From an uncultured Eubacteriales bacterium (GTDB lineage: Bacteria; Bacillota; Clostridia; Oscillospirales; Acutalibacteraceae): a stretch of 32,907 bases of DNA. The notes under the pieces were generated by a model. The model was not told the origin of the DNA, made no database searches, and saw nothing but the letters and a program-made list of their open reading frames with translations. Below, piece by piece: positions 15,683 through 23,617 of this stretch. The stretch is taken from positions 1 through 32,907 of the forward strand of contig OMYD01000013.1 in assembly GCA_900315195.1 (NCBI GenBank), in the 5' to 3' direction. Position 1 is the stretch's first letter. Each line of letters starts with the position of its first letter. A program made the position numbers and the translations under genes.

Positions 15683-16429
15683 ATGGGAGAAAAGTTTTTT
15701 ACTGTTTCATATGACGACGGCACCGAGCAGGATCGCCGTGTGATCGCCCTTATGGAAAAGTACGGAATCAGGGGCACGTTCAATTTAAGCAGCGGCTTGT
15801 TCGGTAAAAAGAGCTATATAAGGTTTGTCGAGGGCAGGGGAAGAAGCGCGGCTTTTAAGGATGAAACCCATCCTCAGGATTATATTAATCATTTTATTCT
15901 AAGCCGGCAGGACGCGTTAAATCTTTACTCCAGCCCGAATATTGAGGTCGCGGGGCACGGCGCGCACCACCTTGTTCAGACCTTTCTTACGCCCGATGAA
16001 GCCCGTGAGGAAATCACGCGCGACATTGACGCTCTGTCCGAGCTTTTCGGTTACCGCGTTGTCGGTCACGCGTTTCCGAAGGACACCTTTAACGACAATG
16101 TGCTCAGCGCTCTTCGCGGCAGCGGCGTCCGCTACGCAAGACGTGTATGTCATCTTCAAAAGCCGCAAAGCTTTTCCTTTGACAGATCAGCGTTTATGAT
16201 CACACCCACCTGCTGGCAGCTCGACCCGTTTGCCGAGGACTTGCTCAGGGAGTTTGTCGAGGCTCCGACAGGGGATGAGGACGCCGTGTTCTTTATGTGG
16301 GGGCACAGCTACGAGCTTGACTACGGCACAAAATTCGGCTGCTATGAGCGTCTTGCGCGGCTGTTTAAGATGGTTTCAGGCGCAAAAAACGTGCGCTTTG
16401 TTACGAACCGTGAGCTTTTTGGTTTATAA
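15683..16429 (+). CDS. Polysaccharide deacetylase-family protein (NodB homology)
   Basis: A 248-residue protein with the NodB fold. Motif 1 is SYDDG (9-13, catalytic Asp and metal Asp) and motif 2 is GHGAHH, giving the metal histidines. WGHSYELD near the end matches the later His-containing motif. These enzymes remove acetyl groups from N-acetyl sugars in peptidoglycan, chitin or other glycans. There is no signal peptide, so it either acts in the cytoplasm or is a divergent member. It lies 18 bases after the kinase gene and before a terminator, so it is probably under the same two-component operon and may be tied to envelope modification. Confidence 0.82.
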   Translation: MGEKFFTVSYDDGTEQDRRVIALMEKYGIRGTFNLSSGLFGKKSYIRFVEGRGRSAAFKDETHPQDYINHFILSRQDALNLYSSPNIEVAGHGAHHLVQTFLTPDEAREEITRDIDALSELFGYRVVGHAFPKDTFNDNVLSALRGSGVRYARRVCHLQKPQSFSFDRSAFMITPTCWQLDPFAEDLLREFVEAPTGDEDAVFFMWGHSYELDYGTKFGCYERLARLFKMVSGAKNVRFVTNRELFGL

Positions 16430-16468
16430 AAAACCAATCGGCGGTAAAAACTATAAGCTCTAAAACAT

Positions 16469-16506
16469 AAACAAGCGACAGCGAAATGCTGCCGCTTGTT
16501 TTTTAC
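16469..16506. terminator. Terminator between convergent genes
   Basis: Arms AAACAAGCG-CAGC (16469-16482) and GCTG-CGCTTGTTT (16488-16501), with one A/C mismatch and a 5-base loop, then a T run (to 16504). The AAACATAA 5' flank also gives T-rich RNA on the minus strand, so it likely serves both the deacetylase gene and the minus-strand peptide gene. Confidence 0.8.
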
Positions 16507-16531
16507 TTTTCAGACAGGTGTGTTTAAAAAA

Positions 16532-16666
16532 TTAATTCTCAGGAATATCATCGTCATCTTGATCCAGAATATCGCCGCCTTGCTCAACGCTCCCCGTAAG
16601 CAGCACTATGTTTTGGATTTGAATTATCTTAAAGTCCCATTCGGGAGAGTAATATTTTTTCTTCAT
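16532..16666 (-). CDS. 44-residue acidic peptide, unknown function
   Basis: A short gene with a strong ribosome site: on the minus strand AAAGGAGG lies 8 bases before ATG 16666. The product begins MKKKYYSPEWDF, has a short hydrophobic stretch (IIQIQNIVLLTG) and ends in an acidic tail with four successive Asp (37-40). There is no Cys and no signal peptide. It follows the large InlB-repeat gene by only 17 bases on the same strand and precedes a terminator, so the two are probably one transcript. Short MKK-Y-x-P-E proteins of this kind occur in Firmicutes, some as peptide precursors, but nothing here proves processing. It could equally be a partner or chaperone of the large protein. Confidence 0.65.
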   Translation of the reverse strand: MKKKYYSPEWDFKIIQIQNIVLLTGSVEQGGDILDQDDDDIPEN

Positions 16667-16683
16667 CCTTTGCGCCTCCTTTT

Positions 16684-19600
16684 TTACGGAGAATCCTGTT
16701 TACCGACCAAATCTTTTACCGCTACATCGTGCAGACAGATGTATACGGGATTGCTCAGAGTTACCTGGTCGCCGTTAATCAGGTAAGCGTATACCTTGAA
16801 GATATAGTTGCCGTTGGTGGGTAATCCTGTAGATGTGCTGATAACGTTTCTGAATGCCTTTCCGTACTGCGCTCGGCTTCTTGTCGACAGATCCGAAGTG
16901 GAAATAGGATTAAGCTGAATAGTGCGTGACTTTGTAACTTCATCAACGGTGTATTCATAAGTTGTGTTGCCGCTTGTTTTTGTCTTTAAAGCGTTTTTAA
17001 GCTCGGTTTCGTCTGTGTAGTAATTGCACTGACTTAAATCAAGTCCGTCATAGTACTTTCCGCAGACCTCAAAAACCATGCCCGCGCGGTATGTCGGATC
17101 GTTGAAAACATCGGGACCCTCAAACGCGACTTCAAAGTCGGTGTACAGGTAGTCGGATTTGAAATCTTCCTTCGGATTTCCCTCGTCGTCTGTCCAGCGG
17201 TTGCGCGTATCATCCAGTTTTGTCAGCGTTATCTGAGGATCCGACGGGGGAGAGGGAGCGCTTTCGGAATCGCTTTCGAATACGGGCTTGATCCAGTAAT
17301 TCTCCCATACGCGGAACGAGAACAAGGGCTCGTAACATCTCGCTACAATCTCCTGAGCGTCGTTTCTGATTTCCCAGTAACTGAAATACTTGCCGTTGAA
17401 GGTCTTTCCGCGGACGTCAAGCGCCTCGAGCCGCGGGTCGTTTTCCCGGTTGGAGCCTGCAGCAGTTTGGAAAGAAGTAAACTCACTGTTGGGGTCAATC
17501 CGGTACGATACCGTAACCTTCTGGTCTTTCTGGTCTGCCGTTACGGTAGCGCAGAGTGCGCCGCCGGCGCTGCCGCAGGTAATGTAGTTGTCGCTCCATT
17601 GCAGCGTTTGTCCGTGATTGCTCTCATACGGCGCGAAGGCCAGTATATACTCGGCTGTCAGCTTAGGACCGTCGGCGTCATAGGTAACCGCGCTGCCGAA
17701 TTCGTCTGATGACAGGGTTTTCTTTACAACAAACTTATTGAAGCCGTCATCGTCCGTGTCGGAGTTAGGAACGCGGGGAATGAAGCGGAAGGTTAGTTTA
17801 CAGGAAACCTCGCTGACTTTCTTGAACATGGCTATGTAGTGATAAGACTCTGTCATAGGCAGCTCAAGCTGCTTTGAGGTTATATTGTCAAGTTTTTCAA
17901 AGGCTCCGCTGTTCTCGCGGTACCAGCCAGCAAACTCGTAAAGATAAACATTTTCGTCCTTAGGCGAAGCCTCCGCTATAAAGTTCTCGGCTTTATTCAT
18001 GGGAGTTTCGCTGCCGGAAGTATAGTTTTCGGGAGCAGTAAAGTGAACCGTATGACCTGTTACGCTGCCGTCGGTATCCTCTGACGCGGTGCTGTCGTAA
18101 ACGCCTGTGTCGTTATACATTATCTCCATGTCCATTGTGACCTGTTCCTGATGGAACACGGCGTAGTATGTCATGTCCGCGCCCGGCATTGACGGGGTGA
18201 ATTCATATTTGGAAGTGAGCGGCTCGTCGCTTTCGGTGGGATGCGGAACATTGTACCAGCCGATGAAGGTATAAACACGGTTTTCAAGGGTGCGTAAAAT
18301 CGCGGTTACGGGTCGTATTTCGGTCTGATTTTCAACAATCAGCAGTGAATCGGAAACATCGCCGTAATGATCCCCGTAGGTTTCGTGGTCGCAGCTTACC
18401 GCAAACCGCAGCGCGCGGTGGGTGTCCTTGTAGTAATATACCTTGATAACGTTGACGGCCGGGTTTTGATTGTCATCGGGGTAAATCGTCATTTCAAGGG
18501 TGCGGTCGCTGATTCGCGTATAGCTTATCGGTTCAGCGCCTTCAGCGGGATAATAGTCGAAATGCTCATCAGGCGTAATGGTGATGTTTTTACCAACGGG
18601 CTCAAGCTGTTCATCGCTATTGTAAATAATGGTGTTCAGAACCGCGTTGTCCTCGTAATCAATGTACTGAACCTTGTAGGCGTATTTATTTCTCGCGTAA
18701 TAGAATGAGATAATCAGCTGATTTTCATCGACCTCTTGCGTTTCGGCGTGTACAAGCTCACCGTTGACTGTCGTTTTATCGGATTCAAATAAATATCCGC
18801 CCGCGATAAGCGACTGCGCGGTTTCGTTTTCGTCGAATACCTCGCCGAGATTCAGTGTTGTATGAAGCTCGGCAGTGCGCGTGTCTTCACGATAAAGCTC
18901 ATAGTCCGTTCCGTCGGTGTTAATAATATAGTGATCTATGAGGTACAGAACGTTTTTGTCGTTTGAGGTGTAGAGGAAGGTAATTGTGTTTGCCGCCAGT
19001 TCTTCTTCTTTTGCCGCTTCGGCGTTTTCGTTTGTTGACGCCATCAAAACCGTGTATTTGTTTACACTGTCGGAGATATATCCTTCGATGTACTCGGCGG
19101 CTTCGGTGACGATTGCCAGCGGAGTATTAACTTCTTTTGAGGGTATAAGCTCGTTGTAGGTCTGTGAGTCGATATATCGTACGCGGTACCATACATTTGG
19201 CTTTTGGAAATACTCAAACTGATATGTGTTCGGCGCGAATTCCTCGCCCGAAGCGTTGTAATCCATAATAAACGAATGCGATGACGCAGTCGGTCTCCAA
19301 AGGGCTTCGCCGCTTGTCTGATACTCTTCGTAAAGCTGGGTTCCTGTTTTCGCGTTGAACGACTTGGTCTGATGCACAAACGCGGTGCCGCTTATTGGAG
19401 GCGCCACCTCTTTGTCGGTTCCTTTTTCAACATAGGTTATCTGATATTTTGCGGTATCGTCGAAAGACCAGTGCGCGTACAGCTTCATGTCGCGGATAAC
19501 CGGCATGGAATCCGGGTCAAAACGCACAGGGGTATTTATTTCATTGATGTAGTACCATCCCGCGAAATCCGAGTGCTCGGGCGTTTCAAGATAGGGAACA

Positions 19601-22251
19601 CCGGGCGTATGCTCGTTTGAAGGAACGTCCTTTGTCAGGATAAAGTCGTTATACTCCACAACACAGGTGTGAATTGGCTCAGCCTCCGCAACCAATTCAT
19701 TGTAGTCATGGTAGAAGCTGATATTTTGCGTTACAAGGTTCCATTTCGCGTAAACTGTTACGTCATCGGGAGGCATTTTAAAATCGGAGTTAAAATGCGT
19801 TCTTCCGTTATACGCGGGTGAGTTTTCCTCAATAGGAATCTTTGACGTATACGCCTGGTCGAAGTACCAGCCGTCAAAGTAGTAGTAATCCCTCAGGTTT
19901 TCATCGGGATACTGAGGCTCAAAGTATACCCAGTTTCCGCGGATACCTACGCTGTTGATATCCATTTGATAATAGATGTTTCTTGTTTTTTCCGCGGGCT
20001 CTCTCTCTCCGTTGTTAAGGAATATGAGCGAGTAATAGCGCCTGCGGTAGAAGTATTTGACATCAGCGTGATGGTTGGCGTCAAAGTTTTCGTTTGCGTA
20101 CCAATCGCACATCGGGTTCTGAGTCAGTCCCGACGCTTCAATTTCCTCATCCGTCAGCAGGGCAAAGCCGGTAAGAGCCGCTGCCGTCTGATTCTTTTTT
20201 ACGGCTTCATCGCGGGATTTGTATCTGCCTGTGCGGACTTCCTCATCATACTGTGTGCCGCCGTCGTAGGTTTCAATGATGTTTTCGGGAAGCAGTCCGT
20301 AAATCTTGCCTGTTACCGAATCCTTATATACCTCAGTATATCCGCCCGTATGGTTCCAGTCAGACTTATCGGCTGTATATTCCTTGGGAAGTATCTCTAC
20401 ATAATTCTTATAGGTAAAGTTGTAGAAGGTCGCCTTCTTGTTCCAGCCGGCGTTTTTGGCGTTTGCCCAGAACGACAGATAATTAAGGACGGTGGGGTCG
20501 TCGATGTAGTTCTTTTTAAGGTACTCCTCGGTATATAAAAGCTGCTTGTCAAGCTTTTCGTATATTCCCTTAACGGTTTTATTGCTTTTTTTGGCGTAAG
20601 GCGTGCCCCATTCCACCGACCAGGCGCCGAACAGCGCGCAGTCATTTTCGCACTGAGAATAGTTGCCTTTTGTAATGAGCAGAGGATCAAACGCGTCGTC
20701 CAGCCAATTGCTTCGCATATTCGCGTAGTATTTGGTTTTAAGCTCGTAATAATAGTAGGTGGCGTTGTTGGGAGCGGAATAATACTCCTTGACCTCAAGC
20801 TTATCGGCATATTTTGCCGCAATCTGAGGACGGTCGTCGCTGAGCTCCTGCCAATTGGTGCTGCCTCCCCATGAGCTTCCCAGGTGTTGGTCAAACGTTC
20901 CGTCAGAGCTTGAAAACGCCTTTGTCAATCCGGGAACTTCATATTTGCCGTTTGAGGTTTTTCTTGCGAAGAAGAACCTCTGTGTAATTTCTTTTCGCTT
21001 GTAATATACGTTGAAGCGGGTCGAGCCGTCGCCGTTGACTTCCATGGTTTGATCGGATTTTTCTGTATCGATCTCAAAATACCTGGCCATTCCGTTAAGC
21101 TCCTCGCGTTCGCCGGGGCTCATTTCGGGGAAGTCAATCACATTTCCTTTATCGTCAATCGGCTCATTGTTGTCGTTGGTAATATAAATCGGTCTTAAAT
21201 CGGGGTCGAGAATAATTTTTCCGTTTGCGTCCCTCTCAACCGCCTGCGGATTAAGGTTATAACTGAAGAAGTTGGGGATCATGTTGGAATCCTCAATATC
21301 GATAACCTGTCCCGAAATAACGTCATCTCCGTTTTTATACTTGTAAACCTCAAGCGAGGCAACGTCGGTGTAATCCGAGTTGTCGGCGTTTTCGGTCCAA
21401 TAGACTATCGTGTAGCGGGCTTTGTCGGGGCTCCAGCAGGCTTTGTAAGTGACATTTTTGGCAGGTATAACGCCGCTTGTGAATTTACGCGCGGCGGCCA
21501 GCGCCTGACTGTCAGACAGCGGCTCGCCCTGTTCGTTGATATAATTTCCGTTTTTGTCAGCAAGAACCCAGCCCTCAAAGACCCAGCCCTTTCTTGTCGG
21601 CTCGGGTATGTTGTACACAGACTCGAATTTGCCGTATACGGGCTCTACTCCGTAACCGCCGTTCAGATCGAAATTAATCAGATAATAGTTGCGGTCATAG
21701 TAGATTTTAAACTGGGTTGAACCGTCGGCGGCAATGAAATCAGGCTCATGGAAAAGCATGGTAAAGCCCTCGAACTTAATGTTTTCAAGCTCGGTCGGGT
21801 ATTCGCCCGTGTAGCCTGTTTTTTCATAGTAGCTTACGTCAAGGCTCAGATCCTCGGTATAAAGGTCGTCTCGGATATTCTGCTTGAAGTAATGCACCCG
21901 GTAATTTACCAAATCTGGCACATAATAAACGATAACGGTGTCGTTGGCGCTCAGATCCTGATAATTTAGCCTTGTGGTAAGCTCGGCGGGGTCATCCGGA
22001 GACGGCTCCTTGCTTAGCGCGGGTTTATATCCGGGCAAAGCGGGGTTTGTTACCGTGATATCCACATCGGTTCCCGCGGCAAGCACCGCTACATACGGGT
22101 CGTGCGCGGTACTGTCATCCGTAAAGCGATACTCTACGCGCAGGGTGTAATAGGTGTCAGCGTATATAATCATCGTTGTAACCGAAACGGCTGCGGAGAC
22201 GATCAGCAACAGCATGACACATAACAAAGAACGTGTAATAGTCTTTTTCAT
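16684..22251 (-). CDS. Very large secreted InlB B-repeat (Listeria-Bacteroides repeat) protein
   Basis: A protein of 1,855 residues. A signal peptide is clear: KK...R at the N-terminus and a hydrophobic core LLCVMLLLIVSAAVSVTTMII followed by YADT. The body holds many beta-rich repeats with the InlB B-repeat/Flg_new signature: a strand, then F-x-GW-Y or AHW/AKW (for example FEGWVL, FDGWYF, FAGWYY, YAHWSF, FIGWYN, FAGWYR). MucBP-like segments (YRVRYID, YKVQYIDYEDNAVL) lie between. Such proteins are surface adhesins or matrix proteins. No LPxTG sorting signal, C-terminal helix, dockerin or S-layer domain is visible, so it is probably released or held non-covalently. I chose ATG 22251 over GTG 22260, because AGAGGTGAG lies just before 22251. 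The 44-residue peptide gene follows directly. Confidence 0.88.
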   Translation of the reverse strand: MKKTITRSLLCVMLLLIVSAAVSVTTMIIYADTYYTLRVEYRFTDDSTAHDPYVAVLAAGTDVDITVTNPALPGYKPALSKEPSPDDPAELTTRLNYQDLSANDTVIVYYVPDLVNYRVHYFKQNIRDDLYTEDLSLDVSYYEKTGYTGEYPTELENIKFEGFTMLFHEPDFIAADGSTQFKIYYDRNYYLINFDLNGGYGVEPVYGKFESVYNIPEPTRKGWVFEGWVLADKNGNYINEQGEPLSDSQALAAARKFTSGVIPAKNVTYKACWSPDKARYTIVYWTENADNSDYTDVASLEVYKYKNGDDVISGQVIDIEDSNMIPNFFSYNLNPQAVERDANGKIILDPDLRPIYITNDNNEPIDDKGNVIDFPEMSPGEREELNGMARYFEIDTEKSDQTMEVNGDGSTRFNVYYKRKEITQRFFFARKTSNGKYEVPGLTKAFSSSDGTFDQHLGSSWGGSTNWQELSDDRPQIAAKYADKLEVKEYYSAPNNATYYYYELKTKYYANMRSNWLDDAFDPLLITKGNYSQCENDCALFGAWSVEWGTPYAKKSNKTVKGIYEKLDKQLLYTEEYLKKNYIDDPTVLNYLSFWANAKNAGWNKKATFYNFTYKNYVEILPKEYTADKSDWNHTGGYTEVYKDSVTGKIYGLLPENIIETYDGGTQYDEEVRTGRYKSRDEAVKKNQTAAALTGFALLTDEEIEASGLTQNPMCDWYANENFDANHHADVKYFYRRRYYSLIFLNNGEREPAEKTRNIYYQMDINSVGIRGNWVYFEPQYPDENLRDYYYFDGWYFDQAYTSKIPIEENSPAYNGRTHFNSDFKMPPDDVTVYAKWNLVTQNISFYHDYNELVAEAEPIHTCVVEYNDFILTKDVPSNEHTPGVPYLETPEHSDFAGWYYINEINTPVRFDPDSMPVIRDMKLYAHWSFDDTAKYQITYVEKGTDKEVAPPISGTAFVHQTKSFNAKTGTQLYEEYQTSGEALWRPTASSHSFIMDYNASGEEFAPNTYQFEYFQKPNVWYRVRYIDSQTYNELIPSKEVNTPLAIVTEAAEYIEGYISDSVNKYTVLMASTNENAEAAKEEELAANTITFLYTSNDKNVLYLIDHYIINTDGTDYELYREDTRTAELHTTLNLGEVFDENETAQSLIAGGYLFESDKTTVNGELVHAETQEVDENQLIISFYYARNKYAYKVQYIDYEDNAVLNTIIYNSDEQLEPVGKNITITPDEHFDYYPAEGAEPISYTRISDRTLEMTIYPDDNQNPAVNVIKVYYYKDTHRALRFAVSCDHETYGDHYGDVSDSLLIVENQTEIRPVTAILRTLENRVYTFIGWYNVPHPTESDEPLTSKYEFTPSMPGADMTYYAVFHQEQVTMDMEIMYNDTGVYDSTASEDTDGSVTGHTVHFTAPENYTSGSETPMNKAENFIAEASPKDENVYLYEFAGWYRENSGAFEKLDNITSKQLELPMTESYHYIAMFKKVSEVSCKLTFRFIPRVPNSDTDDDGFNKFVVKKTLSSDEFGSAVTYDADGPKLTAEYILAFAPYESNHGQTLQWSDNYITCGSAGGALCATVTADQKDQKVTVSYRIDPNSEFTSFQTAAGSNRENDPRLEALDVRGKTFNGKYFSYWEIRNDAQEIVARCYEPLFSFRVWENYWIKPVFESDSESAPSPPSDPQITLTKLDDTRNRWTDDEGNPKEDFKSDYLYTDFEVAFEGPDVFNDPTYRAGMVFEVCGKYYDGLDLSQCNYYTDETELKNALKTKTSGNTTYEYTVDEVTKSRTIQLNPISTSDLSTRSRAQYGKAFRNVISTSTGLPTNGNYIFKVYAYLINGDQVTLSNPVYICLHDVAVKDLVGKQDSP

Positions 22252-22315
22252 ATATCTCACCTCTTTTTGTATATAAGAAAGAAATTCCTATTCTAAATAT
22301 TATTATCTTGCCTTT

Positions 22316-22344
22316 ATATTATCATATTTTTTTACTCTTTGCAA
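22316..22344 (-). promoter_or_regulatory. Weak candidate promoter of the InlB-repeat gene
   Basis: On the minus strand TTGCAA (22344-22339), 17-base spacer, TAATAT (22321-22316), about 65 bases before the start codon. Each box matches 4/6, in a very AT-rich stretch (22261-22546) that holds no gene, so the call is tentative. Confidence 0.3.
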
Positions 22345-22598
22345 TATTTTGAAAAATAAAAATAGCAATTTATACACTATCACTAAAAGACTATTGCGTA
22401 AAGACCCATAGTTAAATAATTTTCATAAAAATAATTAACTGCCGACAAAATTCCACAAAAGCTAAAAATTATGTCTGTTTTAGCCAAAAAGCAGGTAAGA
22501 GATCTGCAGTTTCTATTAATGATATTTTTGAGTTCTAAAAAAACAATTATGTACTATAAAAACTAAGTTGATAAACGCCGGCTGATACTAATTTGCTC

Positions 22599-23030
22599 TC
22601 AAAGGTTGCTAATTCTTTTTTTGTTTCCCGCGCCTCTTTGCGGGTGCGCATGTTTTGTACCCCACGCCAGAATCAGCTTTGCATTATGCTCTTTTTTCTT
22701 ATCCGTGATGATTTTTTCTATGCACCGCAGATTGTTTTCATCAACTTTTATTCCACGTGTGGAGAGTCGGGAGCGGCAGACCTTTGAAAAAAGATTGATG
22801 ATGACGATTCTGTTCAGCTTCATTTCTTCCATGTGCCGTGTCAGATGAAGCAGAGTCGAATCCTCCGAGAATGGACGTGTACTGCTGATTGTCGGATAGA
22901 GCAGAACGATGATGGCTGTGTCGCCCTTGACATTGGACAGAGTCCTTTCTATGGCGAATGTGTTTTTGCCTGTTGTGTTTGATGTGACGGTTGTTGTGAT
23001 TTGGCTTGTTGTGGTGATTAGTTTTTCCAT
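22599..23030 (-). CDS. DUF1643-like protein, C-terminus probably frameshifted
   Basis: 143 residues resembling DUF1643. It has an LLYPT strand where the family has LLNPS, then IVIINLFS (family NLF), a conserved Asn in ENNLRCIEKII, and LAWG. The biochemical role of the family is not established. ATG 23030 follows AAGGAG by 10 bases. The frame ends six residues after a run of seven A on the coding strand (22622-22616). With six A it would instead read on as KKELATFESKLVSAGVYQLSF and stop at 22547-22549, giving a tail of the usual length after LAWG. The gene is therefore probably 22547-23030 with a one-base insertion or a sequencing error. Confidence 0.6.
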   Translation of the reverse strand: MEKLITTTSQITTTVTSNTTGKNTFAIERTLSNVKGDTAIIVLLYPTISSTRPFSEDSTLLHLTRHMEEMKLNRIVIINLFSKVCRSRLSTRGIKVDENNLRCIEKIITDKKKEHNAKLILAWGTKHAHPQRGAGNKKRISNL

Positions 23031-23060
23031 TGTTATTAAACTCCTTATATCTTATAAATA

Positions 23061-23094
23061 GAAAAAATCCGATTGCCTGATGTGACAATCGGAT
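23061..23094 (-). terminator. Terminator or attenuator ahead of the DUF1643-like gene
   Basis: On the minus strand ATCCGATTG (23094-23086), 10-base loop, CAATCGGAT (23075-23067), then six T. It ends only about 30 bases before the DUF1643-like start codon, leaving almost no room for a promoter after it, so a leader attenuator is possible. Confidence 0.65.
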
Positions 23095-23271
23095 GGAAAG
23101 ATGTGTATGAAGGGCAGAAGCGCCGAGGAAGCGACCAAAATCGACCGGAGCGAGGCGACTTTTATGCCCTGTTTTCCTGCCTGATATTCGCTGATGATAT
23201 TTAGCTGTGTTTTTGAGAGCTTTGAAGAAAGCCTGATTCTGCCTGAGCTTTTCGACATTTGCCCTTGCTTT
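23095..23271 (-). other. Structured spacer between two minus-strand terminators
   Basis: About 175 bases bounded by the tRNA terminator and the hairpin before the DUF1643-like gene. It can fold into AGGGCA/TGCCCT (23111-23116 with 23165-23170) enclosing CGCC/GGCG (23121-23124 with 23154-23157). A minus-strand frame of 67 codons (beginning MSKSSGRIRLSSKL) runs through it and through the downstream hairpin, with only a poor ribosome site, so I do not call it a gene. It may be a leader RNA or a dispersed non-coding element. Confidence 0.35.
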
Positions 23272-23274
23272 TCC

Positions 23275-23306
23275 AAAAGAAAAAGGACACTCGTTTGAGT
23301 GTCCTT
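23275..23306 (-). terminator. Terminator of the tRNA-Pro gene
   Basis: On the minus strand AAGGACACTC (23306-23297), 4-base loop, GAGTGTCCTT (23292-23283), continuing into TTTCTTTT. A perfect stem 3 bases after the tRNA 3' end. Confidence 0.85.
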
Positions 23307-23309
23307 CGT

Positions 23310-23386
23310 TGGTCGGGATGACAAGACTTGAACTTGCGACTCCACGCCCCCCAGACGTGTGCGCTACCAAACTGCGCTACATCCCG
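23310..23386 (-). tRNA. tRNA-Pro (anticodon GGG)
   Basis: Folds as a complete tRNA on the minus strand: acceptor CGGGATG/CATCCCG, D stem GCGC/GCGC, anticodon stem CACGT/GCGTG with loop CTGGGGG (anticodon GGG, reads CCC and CCU), T stem around TTCAAGT, discriminator A and an encoded CCA. 77 bases including CCA. A terminator follows. Confidence 0.93.
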
Positions 23387-23504
23387 TTGCAACGTTACTA
23401 TTATAACAGCAGTAAGACTGTTTGTCAAGTCCTAATTTTATTAATCCTGAAAAAATATAAAACACCAATTATTTGTATATTTGCTAAAAAAAATTAGGTT
23501 TCTA

Positions 23505-23533
23505 TTGAAAAGTTAGCATTATTGTTATATAAT
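23505..23533 (+). promoter_or_regulatory. Promoter of the sigma-factor operon
   Basis: TTGAAA (23505-23510), 17-base spacer, TATAAT (23528-23533), about 85 bases before the start codon. A second possible start site is the extended -10 TGTTATAAT at 23581-23589, which has no good -35. The 23387-23617 spacer is otherwise AT-rich and without a gene. Confidence 0.65.
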
Positions 23534-23617
23534 ATTGAATAAATTAAAGAATAAAAGGTAAATATTGTTTAAAAATCATGTGTTATAATTATTAAACCTT
23601 ATTGACGGGAGAAATAT

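Noticed and set aside
16496-16786. Plus-strand frame over the end of the InlB-repeat gene
   Set aside because: Antisense to the peptide gene and the 3' end of the large gene, both of which have better evidence.
22251-22260. GTG 22260 as start of the large InlB-repeat protein
   Set aside because: It lies within the ribosome site that serves ATG 22251.
23052-23345. A 67-codon frame starting MSKSSGRIRLSSKL within a longer minus-strand frame
   Set aside because: Weak ribosome site, reads straight through a terminator, Ser/Leu-rich without domain pattern; kept only as part of a non-coding spacer.
22741-23370. A long minus-strand frame of about 209 codons across the tRNA region
   Set aside because: It runs through tRNA-Pro, two terminator hairpins and the antisense frame of the DUF1643-like gene, has no ribosome site and no recognisable domain.
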